From: Tribonema minus
Lineage: Eukaryota > Sar > Xanthophyceae > Tribonematales > Tribonemataceae
NCBI GenBank assembly: GCA_017506865.1
Contig: JAFCMP010000021.1
Span: 372,001 to 436,000 of the forward strand
Reading direction: 5' to 3'
Length of the DNA stretch: 64,000 bases
The translations under genes were made by a program, and so were the position numbers. The notes under the pieces are model-generated. The model made no database searches. It saw only the letters and a list, made by a program, of their open reading frames with translations, and was not told the DNA's origin. The stretch's first letter is position 1, and each line of letters begins with the position of its first letter. Shown piece by piece: positions 1 through 9,376 of this stretch.

Positions 1-261
1 CGGGGTGCCAGATGTTCATGCAAATGGCCCCCATCCACGGCTAGCAAGATTATCGACACTCTGACCCTTTTTGACCACATTTATAGCTGAGTACAATGTG
101 ACGGTCTTGATAGGTTTTGGGCAGAGGCCAAGTGATTGCCGCGTGGACACCGGGGCTATATGCGCCATTGTTGCATTACTGCGGCCATTTGTCACTGTGT
201 ATGATTGCATGAGCTGCTCGTTGCTGAAGGATTACCTGTGTCTTGTATACTCATAAACCCT
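1..261. other. No gene recognised at window start
   Basis: Short open frames exist on both strands but none has recognisable composition or a family signature. The stretch lies downstream of the minus-strand gene that ends at 262 and may hold its terminator or the end of a gene outside the window. Confidence 0.4.
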
Positions 262-690
262 TCAAGCCGCCATGAGACGGGCCACCATCATGTTGAGGAA
301 GGTCTGCAGCTGTGCAGGATCGCCAGAATCTCTCGCTGTTTCGAACTGCGTTCTATAGGTCGCACGCTGAGCATCTGTCAGCACTGTCATGAATCGTCTA
401 AAGAGGATGGTCTGCTGTTCCGGCGATACGCCGTGAGCTGTGAGCTGAACACGTCCGATCGCGCGGACGTCCAGTGACACGCTCGCGATGGCGTCATCCA
501 GCAGGTTGACCTTCGTCACCGGATCGTAAAGCTCCTCCTGCACAGGTGCTCCGGCAAAGCCTGCCAGACTGTCGTCATCCAACTGAAGTACTGGAGCATT
601 AACCAGTCCGAGCATGTTAAGCCTCTGGATCTCGCCGTACATGGACTTTGACGGGATGTAGGGTCTCTTTCCAGTTTCTAGCAGTGACAT
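262..690 (-). CDS. Hypothetical protein, 142 aa
   Basis: Protein family not recognised. The frame is open further upstream (to 771), but the ATG at 690 is preferred because it begins a compact sequence (MSLLETGKRPYIPSKS) and lies just downstream of an A/T-rich stretch (about 706-722) that could be the promoter. The product looks soluble, with a helical C-terminal half containing FRRFMTVL and ending in a short hydrophobic helix. It is divergent from the dUTPase-like gene at 869, with about 180 bp between the two starts. Composition and spacing are typical of an NCLDV small gene. No function is proposed. Confidence 0.55.
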   Translation of the reverse strand: MSLLETGKRPYIPSKSMYGEIQRLNMLGLVNAPVLQLDDDSLAGFAGAPVQEELYDPVTKVNLLDDAIASVSLDVRAIGRVQLTAHGVSPEQQTILFRRFMTVLTDAQRATYRTQFETARDSGDPAQLQTFLNMMVARLMAA

Positions 691-868
691 GGTCTTATGC
701 TCATGAGCACATAAAATAAAATGGCAATGATGCGCGCTCCTCCAGCGGCCGCCATATGCGCGGTCGTGCATTTGTATGCACCTGCGCGCTTGATGTGAGA
801 CACATTATGATTCAGTAGTAAGACGAACAATCAGACGTAAAAAAAGTGTTGTCTAATAAGCAAACGAC
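691..868. promoter_or_regulatory. Divergent intergenic promoter region
   Basis: Short A/T-rich intergenic segment between the minus-strand gene starting at 690 and the plus-strand dUTPase-like gene starting at 869. It contains two A-rich blocks (about 706-722 and 838-846), each close to one of the starts. The promoter role is inferred from gene arrangement only. Confidence 0.35.
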
Positions 869-1243
869 ATGTTAACGGTTCGCAGACTCTCAGTAAATGC
901 GCAACCGCCGACGAAGAAAACTCCTACGTCAGTCTGCTTGCAGCTGTACTCTGCGCACAATGTAACAGTGCCAGCCCATGACAAGGCGCTTGTACAAACT
1001 GATCTCGAAATTGAACTTCCCGTAAGCACATATGGTCGCATCGTCAACAAGCCAGGGCTCAGCGTCGATAACGAGATGGATGTGTACTCGCCCATCATTG
1101 AGGCGCAGAACAGCAGCAACGTCGGCATTGTCATCTATAACCATGGCAGTAGCGATTTTCAAGTTGTGCGGGGGGACTGCATCGCACAACTCATCGTACA
1201 TCAAGCTGTAATCGCTCATATACAAGAACAGGGATGCAGTTGA
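869..1243 (+). CDS. dUTPase-like protein, 124 aa
   Basis: Resembles the trimeric dUTP pyrophosphatase family, which converts dUTP to dUMP and keeps uracil out of DNA. Family motif 1 is seen as LYSAHNVTVPA near residue 26, a motif-2-like GRIVNKPG near residue 56, and motif 4 as GDCIAQLI near residue 103, in the right order and spacing; the VGIVIYNH strand before motif 4 is also typical. The other motifs are hard to recognise and the protein is shorter than most family members (about 140-160 aa), so catalytic activity is uncertain. It could be a structural or regulatory relative. dUTPases are frequent in NCLDV genomes, in keeping with the surrounding genes. The ATG at 869 follows a short A/T-rich leader. 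Confidence 0.65.
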   Translation: MLTVRRLSVNAQPPTKKTPTSVCLQLYSAHNVTVPAHDKALVQTDLEIELPVSTYGRIVNKPGLSVDNEMDVYSPIIEAQNSSNVGIVIYNHGSSDFQVVRGDCIAQLIVHQAVIAHIQEQGCS

Positions 1244-1251
1244 TCACACAC

Positions 1252-1470
1252 TCATCGCTGAGTCTTTGCTGTGCGTGCTTCTTCCTCTGCTACCCTGGTC
1301 AGTGAATTACGACACTTTTTGAGTTCTCTCTCCAACTGAACCAACACGATCTGCATGCTCTTCTTTCCTATGTAGTCACAGTAGATATGGGCAGGTGCCT
1401 TGGCTTCACCGAGGTTCATGTGGCACTTCTTTAGCGCTGCAAGTAGATCGGCGCAGTCGACACTAGGCAT
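1252..1470 (-). CDS. Small hypothetical protein, 72 aa
   Basis: Charged helical protein with a lysine/glutamate/arginine-rich C-terminal half (LERELKKCRNSL), possibly a short coiled coil. It converges with the dUTPase-like gene, leaving only 8 bp between the two ends. A TATA-type run (1472-1480) lies directly before the start codon, unusually close, so either the leader is extremely short or a downstream start is used. Family not recognised. Confidence 0.4.
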   Translation of the reverse strand: MPSVDCADLLAALKKCHMNLGEAKAPAHIYCDYIGKKSMQIVLVQLERELKKCRNSLTRVAEEEARTAKTQR

Positions 1471-1604
1471 CTTATATATATCACATTAAAATAGTTCACT
1501 ATACATACTCTCTCGTCACTCACTAATTGGCACGTTACCCAGCAGTCTGAGCTGGAAAGAGAATTTAGAGAGTCAAGGCATTGGTTTTTTAATGTGGTCA
1601 TCGT

Positions 1605-3599
1605 ATGATCACCATCATAATGCCTTCGGCAGTTGATCAGCTGACCAAATGTTGTGATCTCATCATAGCGGCGTGTTACATTTTCATCCCCACAGCCATT
1701 CTGCTCTTCATACGACATTCCAAAATATCATTGTCGGTGGCCGGTGCTGCTCCTGCCAAGAAGATAGCAGTGAAGCTCACTATATCGGCGGCGGCATTCA
1801 TATACACCTGCGGGGCGACTCATCTGTGGCGCTTCACTTTACTGTTCGGCACGTCGACCATTGTAGGAGCAGTGCTGATGATAATGTGTGCCTGCGTTTC
1901 ATTTAACACTGTAGCTCTGCTAGCGCTCAACATGCATTCGATCATCTTGATGATGAGCTCAATCGAGGCGAATTACCCGGGTAGGATTTCAGAACTGACA
2001 ACAGCTTATGGAATCGCCGAAGAGTACATCTGTGACATGTTGTCCGTCCACAGGCTTGGAAATTACGAGTTCTTGCACGTCAATGAAGCATGCAGCGCTT
2101 ACGGGTACGAACCGGCTGCACTATCGAACTTGTCGCTGTTGGACTTCACACACCCTGAGGATCAGCCGCTTGTAGAGGCTGCAGTTGCGAACCTGAATGC
2201 TGGTGACGTCGGGAGGTCGTTCATGTACCGATTGCTTACGGCACATGGTAAATACGTTCAGGTCGAGACGAGCTGTAAGGCCGGTCGGTGGGACGAGACA
2301 TCAGCGTCCTTCCTTGTTACTAGAAACGTTCAAGGACGCCTGGACCAGTTTCACCGGGACACCGTCGATCACGGTGATGCAGTGCGGATCGAGACTAACA
2401 GGATCCACGCAGCGACGTCAGCTCATGATCTGCGAACTTCCGTGGCAATCTTTGAGCTGTCGGTGCAGGAGATACGAATGGGGGGGCAGATCGACTATGC
2501 TCTCGCAAGCGCAGAAAACGCATTGTGGTTCATGAAATTCATATTGGACCGCACCATTGAGTCGTGCATGGTGATGCAGGGACAGAAGCCGGTGGCACAC
2601 CTTGAAGATGTGTTTGTGGGCCCACTACTACATCATGTGATTGACATGCTGTCCACATACCCGCATTCTGTGTCTGTGACGTGTGATGTAGCACCCGACA
2701 TAGATTCACGCGCACTAATATGCGATGCTGAATGGCTGAAGTCCATACTTACAAGTTTCATCAGTACTGCCTACGACAACACCATGTACGGCAGCGTGAA
2801 AGTGTCTGTACGAAAAGAAGAGCAGCGGCGGATAACGTTTGAAATTGCTGATACCGGTGTCGGTGTAATCGCAAGCGACCTCAACAAGCTGTTCTGCCCG
2901 TTCTCCAAGCTCAGTAGCAAGGTGAAAATTGAGCACGGTCTAGGCATAGGCCTGTACAATTGTGCATGGCGCATCAGGCTGCTTCGTGGGACTTACGGGG
3001 TGCGCAACAATGCTGAGGGTGGTTGCACCTTCTACTTCAGTCTCCCGCTCGCACCTCACATGCAGCTGAGGAATTTGTACCCTTCCAGTGCTCTCTACAC
3101 TCAGCAACCGACCATTAGAAGTACTGATGCAAACCCACTCCCTGCCCGGTCCACCACAGATTCTAATTCAGAGGCCAGTCACTTTGGAATGGTGGAGCAG
3201 AGCATGGCGAACCTCAGTGTACTAATTGTTGATGACGTTTCAACATTCAGAAAGTTGCTGAAGAAACAACTAGAGCGCAGGGGTGTCACGCGTATCGATG
3301 AAGCAGAAGACGGAGTGAACGCACTGGAGATGATGAAGCATACCCAGTACAGTGTTGTGTTGATGGATGTAATGATGCCTAGAATGAACGGAGACGTGTG
3401 TGCAAGAGAGCTGCGTGAGTGGGAAGTGAGGAGGGGAACCCCTAATGTTCCGATTCTACTCATGTCGGCTGATGTGCTATCTGATGAAAATGATGTGGTC
3501 ACATCAGGAATTGTACAGCACTTTTTTACAAAGCCTATCGATATCGTTCGGCTGGGTAATACCCTTCGCAACATTGCAGTTACAGAGAGCACGCAGTGA
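1605..3599 (+). CDS. Ethylene-receptor-like hybrid histidine kinase, 664 aa
   Basis: Hybrid sensor kinase with an N-terminal ethylene-binding-type membrane domain. Three hydrophobic segments (about residues 17-36, 54-74, 80-115) carry the signature of plant ETR1 and cyanobacterial receptors: D18, Y25, I28 and P29 with the same spacing as D25/Y32/I35/P36 of ETR1, then CGATHL at 69-74 supplying the Cys and His (C69, H73) that hold Cu(I) in known receptors. The loop between the first two segments is about 11 residues longer than in ETR1. Next come a PAS-like domain (about 130-250), a histidine-kinase core with H274 in AHDLRTS, an ATPase domain with DTGVG near 416 and GLGIGL near 449, and a C-terminal receiver (about 522-640) with VDD, D588 in LMDVMMP, and KP. 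Ethylene sensing is inferred from the motif. Met1 or Met6 could be the start. Confidence 0.85.
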   Translation: MITIIMPSAVDQLTKCCDLIIAACYIFIPTAILLFIRHSKISLSVAGAAPAKKIAVKLTISAAAFIYTCGATHLWRFTLLFGTSTIVGAVLMIMCACVSFNTVALLALNMHSIILMMSSIEANYPGRISELTTAYGIAEEYICDMLSVHRLGNYEFLHVNEACSAYGYEPAALSNLSLLDFTHPEDQPLVEAAVANLNAGDVGRSFMYRLLTAHGKYVQVETSCKAGRWDETSASFLVTRNVQGRLDQFHRDTVDHGDAVRIETNRIHAATSAHDLRTSVAIFELSVQEIRMGGQIDYALASAENALWFMKFILDRTIESCMVMQGQKPVAHLEDVFVGPLLHHVIDMLSTYPHSVSVTCDVAPDIDSRALICDAEWLKSILTSFISTAYDNTMYGSVKVSVRKEEQRRITFEIADTGVGVIASDLNKLFCPFSKLSSKVKIEHGLGIGLYNCAWRIRLLRGTYGVRNNAEGGCTFYFSLPLAPHMQLRNLYPSSALYTQQPTIRSTDANPLPARSTTDSNSEASHFGMVEQSMANLSVLIVDDVSTFRKLLKKQLERRGVTRIDEAEDGVNALEMMKHTQYSVVLMDVMMPRMNGDVCARELREWEVRRGTPNVPILLMSADVLSDENDVVTSGIVQHFFTKPIDIVRLGNTLRNIAVTESTQ

Positions 3600-3750
3600 G
3601 CGAGCAGTGAGACTCTGACATAACCGTCAATGTAATGTACATACAGTGAAGTGTGCACATTGTAGACAAGAAGAAACACAGAGTCTGGCGCCAATCAGCA
3701 GGCAAAGATATACAATACTGTGTGATGTAAACGTATTTGTATGCACCATC

Positions 3751-4675
3751 TCACCGCGTCATTCTTGCTTTCTTAGAGTTGCGCTCCTTGTCAACGCATG
3801 CTGTGCAGTGACAGTTGGGGAGCCACGCCCTGTGCACATCACCTCCGTACCAAACTGTGAGCTCGTCACCATCACACACCCTCACACGAGTGTTTTCAGT
3901 CCCCCCTGATACTTTACGCTTCATGTGTACTGGCTGACACGCGCGCTGCGAAGATATGCCACTGTTGTCCACACGCAAGTCCTGACCTGGAAGCGGTTTG
4001 AACTCAAAGAGGCTCTTAGTCGGCTTGTCTGCCTCGTTTAAGAGACTCATGGGGCCGTACAGAAGACCGTCCCACCCCTGGCTTTTGATGCACGACGGGT
4101 AGCCCATGTCAGTTGCGATCCTGCATATGGAGAACAACAGCCAGTTGTGGAGCCTCACATTAGAACACATGCTGAAGCATGTGTGACAAGCACAAGTGTA
4201 CAGGCACGCAATGGAAACACACTCACTCGGAGTTGAACGGTGGTGAGAGTGGCTCCACCCAACCCTTGAGCCCGCTCTCCTCCAGCAGCTGCGATGACAC
4301 AGATGTGTCGCCTTTGACGGACACGCCCAGCTTCTTGCCGTCCGAGTACCAGACACTGTACGGCAGATCTGGTCCGACTGTGGCCATTGCATATTCATAC
4401 ATAATAGGCAACAATCGGTGCTTGAACGTCCGCAGGGCTGACTCGTTCTTGCTGCGGCGCTTGGTGATGTCGTGCTTGAGCACTGTAGTTGCGAGCAGTT
4501 GCCAGACGCGCTCCTTCTGCTCGTCCTCCGTTCCATGAGCCACCCCCTGACGCACCAGCTCTAGCTCATCGCTCCCTTGTTTTATGAAGCTGTAGTAGCG
4601 TAGCCATGCGAAGCATGGCGTACTAACACCTGAGGCTAGGGACTTGAACCTCGCTTCCATCGACCCCAGTTGCAC
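3751..4675 (-). CDS. SET-domain-like protein, spliced, about 289 aa
   Basis: Two coding segments on the minus strand, 4675-4227 and 4171-3751, are separated by a 55-bp candidate intron with GTGAGT and CTTCAG borders; codon phase matches across it. The second segment has GDELTVWYG followed by CHCTAC, resembling the end of SET lysine methyltransferase domains and their post-SET cysteines; GPMSLLNEA may be the counterpart of the NH-containing SET motif. The first segment is helical and charged, with no recognised family. Viral SET proteins (for example vSET of chloroviruses) methylate histones, so a chromatin role is plausible but not proven. The match is weak over most of the length, and the intron needs RNA evidence. 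Confidence 0.5.
4172..4226 (-). other. Candidate spliceosomal intron, 55 bp
   Basis: On the minus strand the segment starts GTGAGT and ends CTTCAG after a pyrimidine-containing stretch. It lies between two segments with coding character and leaves them in phase. Very short, like the introns of the PCNA gene in this window. Confidence 0.5.
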
Positions 4676-4683
4676 AGCGATGA

Positions 4684-5028
4684 CTCCTAAACCCCAGAGG
4701 GAAAAGCGCTCAAAATAACGCCAAGTGCTGCTCTATGTGTGCGGAGCGTATGGTGTCGTCGACAGCCGTGTCCAACAATGCTGATTGCCTATTGCTCTCC
4801 TTCTTTTTCCTGCTGTCTCACTGTTTCTGGGAGGTTGCTGCTGGTAGGCGATAAATCCTGAACCCCAGAGGAAATGAAGCTCAAACTAGCACCAGACGCT
4901 GCTTTGAGTGCGTGGGGTCGGTGGTGTTGTTTACAGCCGTGTCCAACACCCAACACTGACTATGCCCTCCTTCGTTTTCCTGCTCCTGTTGCTGTTACTG
5001 GGTGGTTGCTGCTGGTAGAGTGCCAGAT
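4684..5028 (+). repeat. Two diverged tandem copies of a ~170-bp unit
   Basis: The segments 4684-4856 and 4857-5028 align along their length: both begin with CTRAACCCCAGAGG, share CAGCCGTGTCCAACA in the middle, and end with GGTTGCTGCTGGTAG. They differ by many substitutions and small indels, so the duplication is old. An open frame over the second copy (4874-5344) is not convincing as a gene. Confidence 0.7.
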
Positions 5029-5330
5029 GCTGCTGTGGGATGCCGTTGCTAACTCTACGCTGCGTTCGAATGCTCTTATGCTCACCACCCTGTTCGGCCA
5101 ACCAGCGGAGTGGACGTGCCTGCTGCGGCTGAGTTATATTAAATCGCCTGGTCACAACCAACTGCAACTTGCAGTTTTGCGCTTCAAGAAAACATGGGAG
5201 ACATCAGGCGGTATTGCCGGGCCCGTGCAGCTGGAGGTGATGCTGCTTGAAGGTGCAGCTTTGCAGATGCTGGAGGCCGGAAATACTAGGGATAACGTTT
5301 GCGCCTCTCGGAGCTCATGCATCAGAAGAA

Positions 5331-5445
5331 CGCATCACCAGTGACAAACATCATCACCAGTGACAAAAAGCATCACCAGTGACAACACGCATGACCAGTG
5401 ACCCAGGTGGGGGTAACAGGTTTTTTGATATCCCACCCGTCCATC
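5331..5445 (+). repeat. Short tandem repeats with an inverted partner at 11.5 kb
   Basis: About four 19-20-bp units containing ATCACCAGTGACA run from 5331 to 5400 and lead into a CCAGGTGGGGGTAACAGG block with a T-run. The same order of motifs occurs on the opposite strand at 11498-11570. Together they bracket a 6.2-kb segment holding the kinase gene, the 236-bp array and the 9.9-kb gene. The 5446-5604 stretch beside it has no recognised gene. Confidence 0.6.
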
Positions 5446-5604
5446 GCATCGAGAAAACTAACTCTGGTGAGACCGAATGGCAGCAACTTAAGACAGATAA
5501 AATAATGTTTACTACTTCCATTACTCAGTGCTCAGTGCTCATGCATTACTCTAATCCCAACAACACTGATGCAAAGCACATTGTGGCAACAACGAAGGCG
5601 TAAG

Positions 5605-5870
5605 ATGGAGGTTCAATCCTCCTCTACATGCTTACTCACCCTAAATGGCAAACATCTTAGAAGTCATTGAAATTTGAAGTTCTTAATTTGAAGTTTGAAA
5701 ACAGTGGTTTGGAATCTGGTACTGCAAGAGATACTTTTCAGAGCGGCTGACCCAAAATCTGCCAGGTACGACCCTCGCTAGATTTGTGTAAATGACACAA
5801 ATATTATGTAGCATCATGAACCAGTAGGGTGAGTGGTGGCTATTGGAGGTTCAATCTTTCCCTATATGCG
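5605..5870 (+). repeat. Isolated diverged copy of the 236-bp repeat
   Basis: Shares with the array at 7218-9376 the blocks GGTACTGC, TACTTTTCAGAGCGGCTGAC, AGGTACGACC, ATTATGTAGCATCAT and GGTTCAA. It lies directly against the 3' end of the kinase gene (stop at 5851), and the kinase's last few codons fall in its edge. A GGTTCAATCCTCC segment at 5610-5622 is a good match to a pol III B box and to a tRNA T-arm hairpin. Confidence 0.75.
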
Positions 5871-6999
5871 TCCGACGCAGGTCGACACCTTTATCAATAC
5901 TGAACTCATGCGAAGACTGAGGGACAGTAGATAGTGGCAAGTGCGTCATGGGATGCAAAGCATCTTGATTGGGCTCCTCTGTTTCATATGGCTTGGGGGC
6001 TGTGTACAAAGTCGAAACCATCGGATTCACCGCGTCTCTCATGTGCGTGTCATCTGAGTCACGATGTACACTGATTGTGGGTGTTTGCATGCGTTGCACT
6101 ACAGATGTCAGCGGCACGTCAAACAATACAGCATCCATCATGTGGCACAGACTGATCTGTGTGCTGAGGTGTCTTTTCTTGTCCCCGTGGCCACTGGGGG
6201 CAGGCACGTATTTGGTGCTTGCCATCCATGGATGAGCCTTGATTTCCGCCAAAGTGATACGAGCTGCGGGGTCGACGACAATTATGCGCTCAATGAGCTG
6301 TCTGGCAGCACGTGGCATGTGTCTCGGGCACTTGTAGTCTGCCGTACATATCTTGTGGTACAGAGTCGAGAGGCTGCGCTCGTCGAAAGGAAGATAGCCT
6401 GCAACCATGACGTACAGGACGACTCCCATGCTCCACACGTCTGCAGCGCGCGCATCGTAAGACCTACATGTGAATACCTCTGGTGCACAGTAATTGGGTG
6501 TACCGCAACGAGTATACACATCCATGAGAGTGTCATGATCGATGAAAGCCCTGCTGAAACCGAAATCACTGATCAGGAGCCGACCATCTGCCGAGAGAAA
6601 CAGGTTTTCAGGCTTCAAGTCTCTGTGACACACGCCCTGTTGATGGCAGTAATCGACGGCGTCCGCTATCTTTGCAAAATATGTTCGGGCCGTTTGCTCA
6701 TTGAATACTTCCTGTTGCACCAGCTTGTCAAATAGATCTCCACCTTCGGCGCACACCAGAAAGATGTGATGATCGGACTTGAGCACCTCTATGAGATGGA
6801 CGATACCTGCATGATCCAGCTTCATGAGCATTGATATCTTGCGCAGCACGTTTCGACTCCTTCCCATATCTCTTACCTGGTGGAGGTCCATCATCTTCAC
6901 AGAAACTCTGGCTCCTGTGTCAATGTGTGTTCCCAGAACCTCACCGAATGCGCCATCGCCTAGCTTGTTGGTGAGCTCATATTTGCCGACAACATACAT
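5851..6999 (-). CDS. Ser/Thr protein kinase, CIPK/SNF1-like, 382 aa
   Basis: Eukaryotic protein kinase: glycine loop GDGAFGEV (14-21), K35 in VSVK, HRDLKPEN with D127, DFG at 145-147, CGTPNYCAPE, and ADVWSMGVVLYVMVAGYLPFDE. The wording of the catalytic core (GGDLFDK, YCHQQGVCHRDLKPEN, CGTPNY) is closest to plant SnRK3/CIPK and SNF1-type kinases, which signal in calcium and energy stress. The C-terminal 120 residues are not recognised, and no NAF calcineurin-B-like binding motif was found. The gene is bracketed by copies of the 236-bp repeat (5605-5870 and from 7218). Capture from a green-lineage host is the simplest origin. Likely acts by phosphorylating host targets. Confidence 0.85.
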   Translation of the reverse strand: MYVVGKYELTNKLGDGAFGEVLGTHIDTGARVSVKMMDLHQVRDMGRSRNVLRKISMLMKLDHAGIVHLIEVLKSDHHIFLVCAEGGDLFDKLVQQEVFNEQTARTYFAKIADAVDYCHQQGVCHRDLKPENLFLSADGRLLISDFGFSRAFIDHDTLMDVYTRCGTPNYCAPEVFTCRSYDARAADVWSMGVVLYVMVAGYLPFDERSLSTLYHKICTADYKCPRHMPRAARQLIERIIVVDPAARITLAEIKAHPWMASTKYVPAPSGHGDKKRHLSTQISLCHMMDAVLFDVPLTSVVQRMQTPTISVHRDSDDTHMRDAVNPMVSTLYTAPKPYETEEPNQDALHPMTHLPLSTVPQSSHEFSIDKGVDLRRTHIGKD

Positions 7000-7217
7000 T
7001 TATACTGGCACAGCAACAGCTTTGCGCCTTCAACGATGGCATGATTTTTAAGTGGGCCGAGCCAGCTTCGCAGTAGCAATTGTGGCCCGCCGGGATGCAC
7101 AGGCCCCTTCACGAAGCCTTATAAAGAGTGTCAGGTGGTAGAACCGGAACATATGAACGCCTCGAAACGTCTATCTGGAGGTGATGAGCGCGAACTCATG
7201 AGCACATCGGTTATGCA

Positions 7218-9376
7218 GCTTGAAGTTTGTGATTTTGGAATCCGGTACTGCCAGAAATACTTTTCAGAGCGGCTGACCCAAAATCGGACAGGTACGACCC
7301 TTAGCAGATTTTCGTAAATCACGCAAATATAATGTAGCATCATATACCGGTAGGGTGAGTGGTGAGTATCGGAGGTTCAAGGGTCCCCTACATGGTTACT
7401 GACCCTTAAGGGTATGTATCTTGAAAATAGTATAATTTGAAGTTTACTTCTTACTTCAACAGTCTGTACCTTGCAATCCGGTACTGCCAGAAATACTTTT
7501 CAGAGCGGCTGACCCAAAACCGGACAGGTACGACCCTTAGCAGATTTTCGTAAATCACGCAAGTATTATGTAGCATCATATACCGGTAGTGTGAGTAGTG
7601 AGTATCGGAGGTTCAAGGGTCCCCTACATGGTTACTGACCCTAAAGGGTATGTATCTTGAAAATAGTATAATTTGAAGTTTACTTCTTACTTCAACAGTC
7701 TGTACTTTGCAATCCGGTACTGCCAGAAATACTTTTCAGAGCGGCTGACCCAGAATCGGACAGGTACGAACCTTAGCAGATTTTCGTAAATCACGCAAAT
7801 ATTATGTAGCATCATATACCGGTAGGGTGAGTGGTGAGTATCGGAGGTTCAAGGGTCCCCTACATGGTTACTGACCCTAAAGGGTACGTATCTTGAAAAT
7901 AGTATAATTTGAAGTTTACTTCTTACTTCAACAGTCTGTACTTTGCAATCCGGTACTGCCAGAAATACTTTTCAGAGCGGCTGACCCAAAACCGGACAGG
8001 TACGACCCTTAGCAGATTTTCGTAAATCACGCAAATATTATGCAGCGTCATATACCGGTAGGGTGAGTGGTGAGTATCGGAGGTTCAAGGGTCCCCTACA
8101 TGGTTACTGACCCTAAAGGATATGTATCTTGAAAATAGTATAATTTGAAGTTTACTTCTTACTTCAACAGTCTGTACTTTGCAATCCGGTACTGCCAGAA
8201 ATACTTTTCAGAGCGGCTGACCCAAAATCGGACAGGGACGACCCTTAGCAGATTTTCGTAAATCACGCAAATATTATGTAGCATCATATACCGGTAGGGT
8301 GAGTGGTGAGTATCGGAGGTTCAAGGGTCCCCTACATGGTTACTGACCCTAAAGGGTATGTATCTTAATAATAGTATAATTTGAAGTTTACTTCTTACTT
8401 CAACAGTCTGTACTTTGCAATCCGGTACTGCCAGAAATACTTTTCAGAGCGGCTGACCCAAAACCGGACAGGTACGACCCTTAGCAGATTTTCGTAAATC
8501 ACGCAAATATTATGTAGCATCATATACCGGTAGGGTGAGTGGTGACTATCGGAGGTTCAAGGGTCCCCTACATGGTTACTGACCCTAAAGGGTATGTATC
8601 TTGAAACTAGTATAATTTGAAGTTTACTTCTTACTTCAACAGTCTGTACTTTGCAATCCGGTACTGCCAGAAATACTTTTCAGAGCGGCTGACCCAAAAT
8701 CGGACAGGTACGACCCTTAGCAGATTTTCGTAAATCACGCAAATATTATGTAGCATCATATACCGGGAGGGTGAGTGGTGACTATCGGAGGTTCAAGGCT
8801 CCCCTACATGGTTACTGACCCTAACGGGTATGAATTCTGTTACTAAATATAATTTGAAGTTTACTTCTTACTTCAACAGTCTGTACTTTGCGATCCGGTA
8901 CTGCCAGAAATACTTTTCAGAGCGGCTGACCCAAAATCGGACAGGTACGACCCTTAGCAGATTTTTGTAAATCACGCAAATATTATGTAGCATCATATGC
9001 CGGTAGGGTGAGTGGTGACTATCGGAGGTTCAAGGCTCCCCTACATGGTTACTGACCCTAAAGGGTATGTATCTTGAAAATAGTATAATTTGAAGTTTAC
9101 TTCTTACTTCAACAGTCTGTACCTTGCAATCCGGTACTGCCAGAAATACTTTTCAGAGCGGCTGACCCAAAATCGGACAGGTACGACCCTTAGCAGATTT
9201 TCGTAAATCACGCAAATATTATGTAGCATCATATGCCGGTAGGGTGAGTGGTGACCATCGGAGGTTCAAGGCTCCCCTACATGGTTACTGACCCTAAAGG
9301 GTATGTATCTTGAAAATAGTATAATTTGAAGTTTACTTCTTACATCAACAGTCTGTACTTTGCAATCCGGTACTCC
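7218..9376 (+). repeat. Tandem array, nine ~236-bp units
   Basis: The core GGCTGACCCA recurs at 7271, 7507, 7743, 7979, 8215, 8451, 8687, 8924 and 9160: a period of 236 bp (237 once), followed by a truncated tenth unit. Units differ by only a few substitutions, so the array is recent or homogenised. Each unit holds small inverted repeats: ACCCT-AA-AGGGT; GAAGT-TT-ACTTC; and an outer GTAGGG/CCCTAC pair enclosing a hairpin whose loop carries GGTTCAAGG. There are no convincing genes. Possible roles are a replication or packaging region, a satellite, or pol III-related sequence; none is shown. Confidence 0.95.

Noticed and set aside
1605-3599. Bacterial two-component system, implying bacterial DNA
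   Set aside because: Neighbours include spliced genes, eukaryotic kinases, PCNA and an LTR retroelement, and there are no operon-style ribosome-binding sites.
4874-5344. 156-aa plus-strand protein
   Set aside because: Most of it reads through a diverged tandem repeat and has no family or coding-like conservation between the two copies.
5590-5635. tRNA gene
   Set aside because: GGTTCAATCC and its hairpin look like a T-arm, but no matching D-arm, anticodon arm or acceptor 5' strand lies at the right distance.
7218-9376. CRISPR array
   Set aside because: The whole 236-bp unit is conserved; there are no short repeats separated by unique spacers, and the context is eukaryotic/viral.
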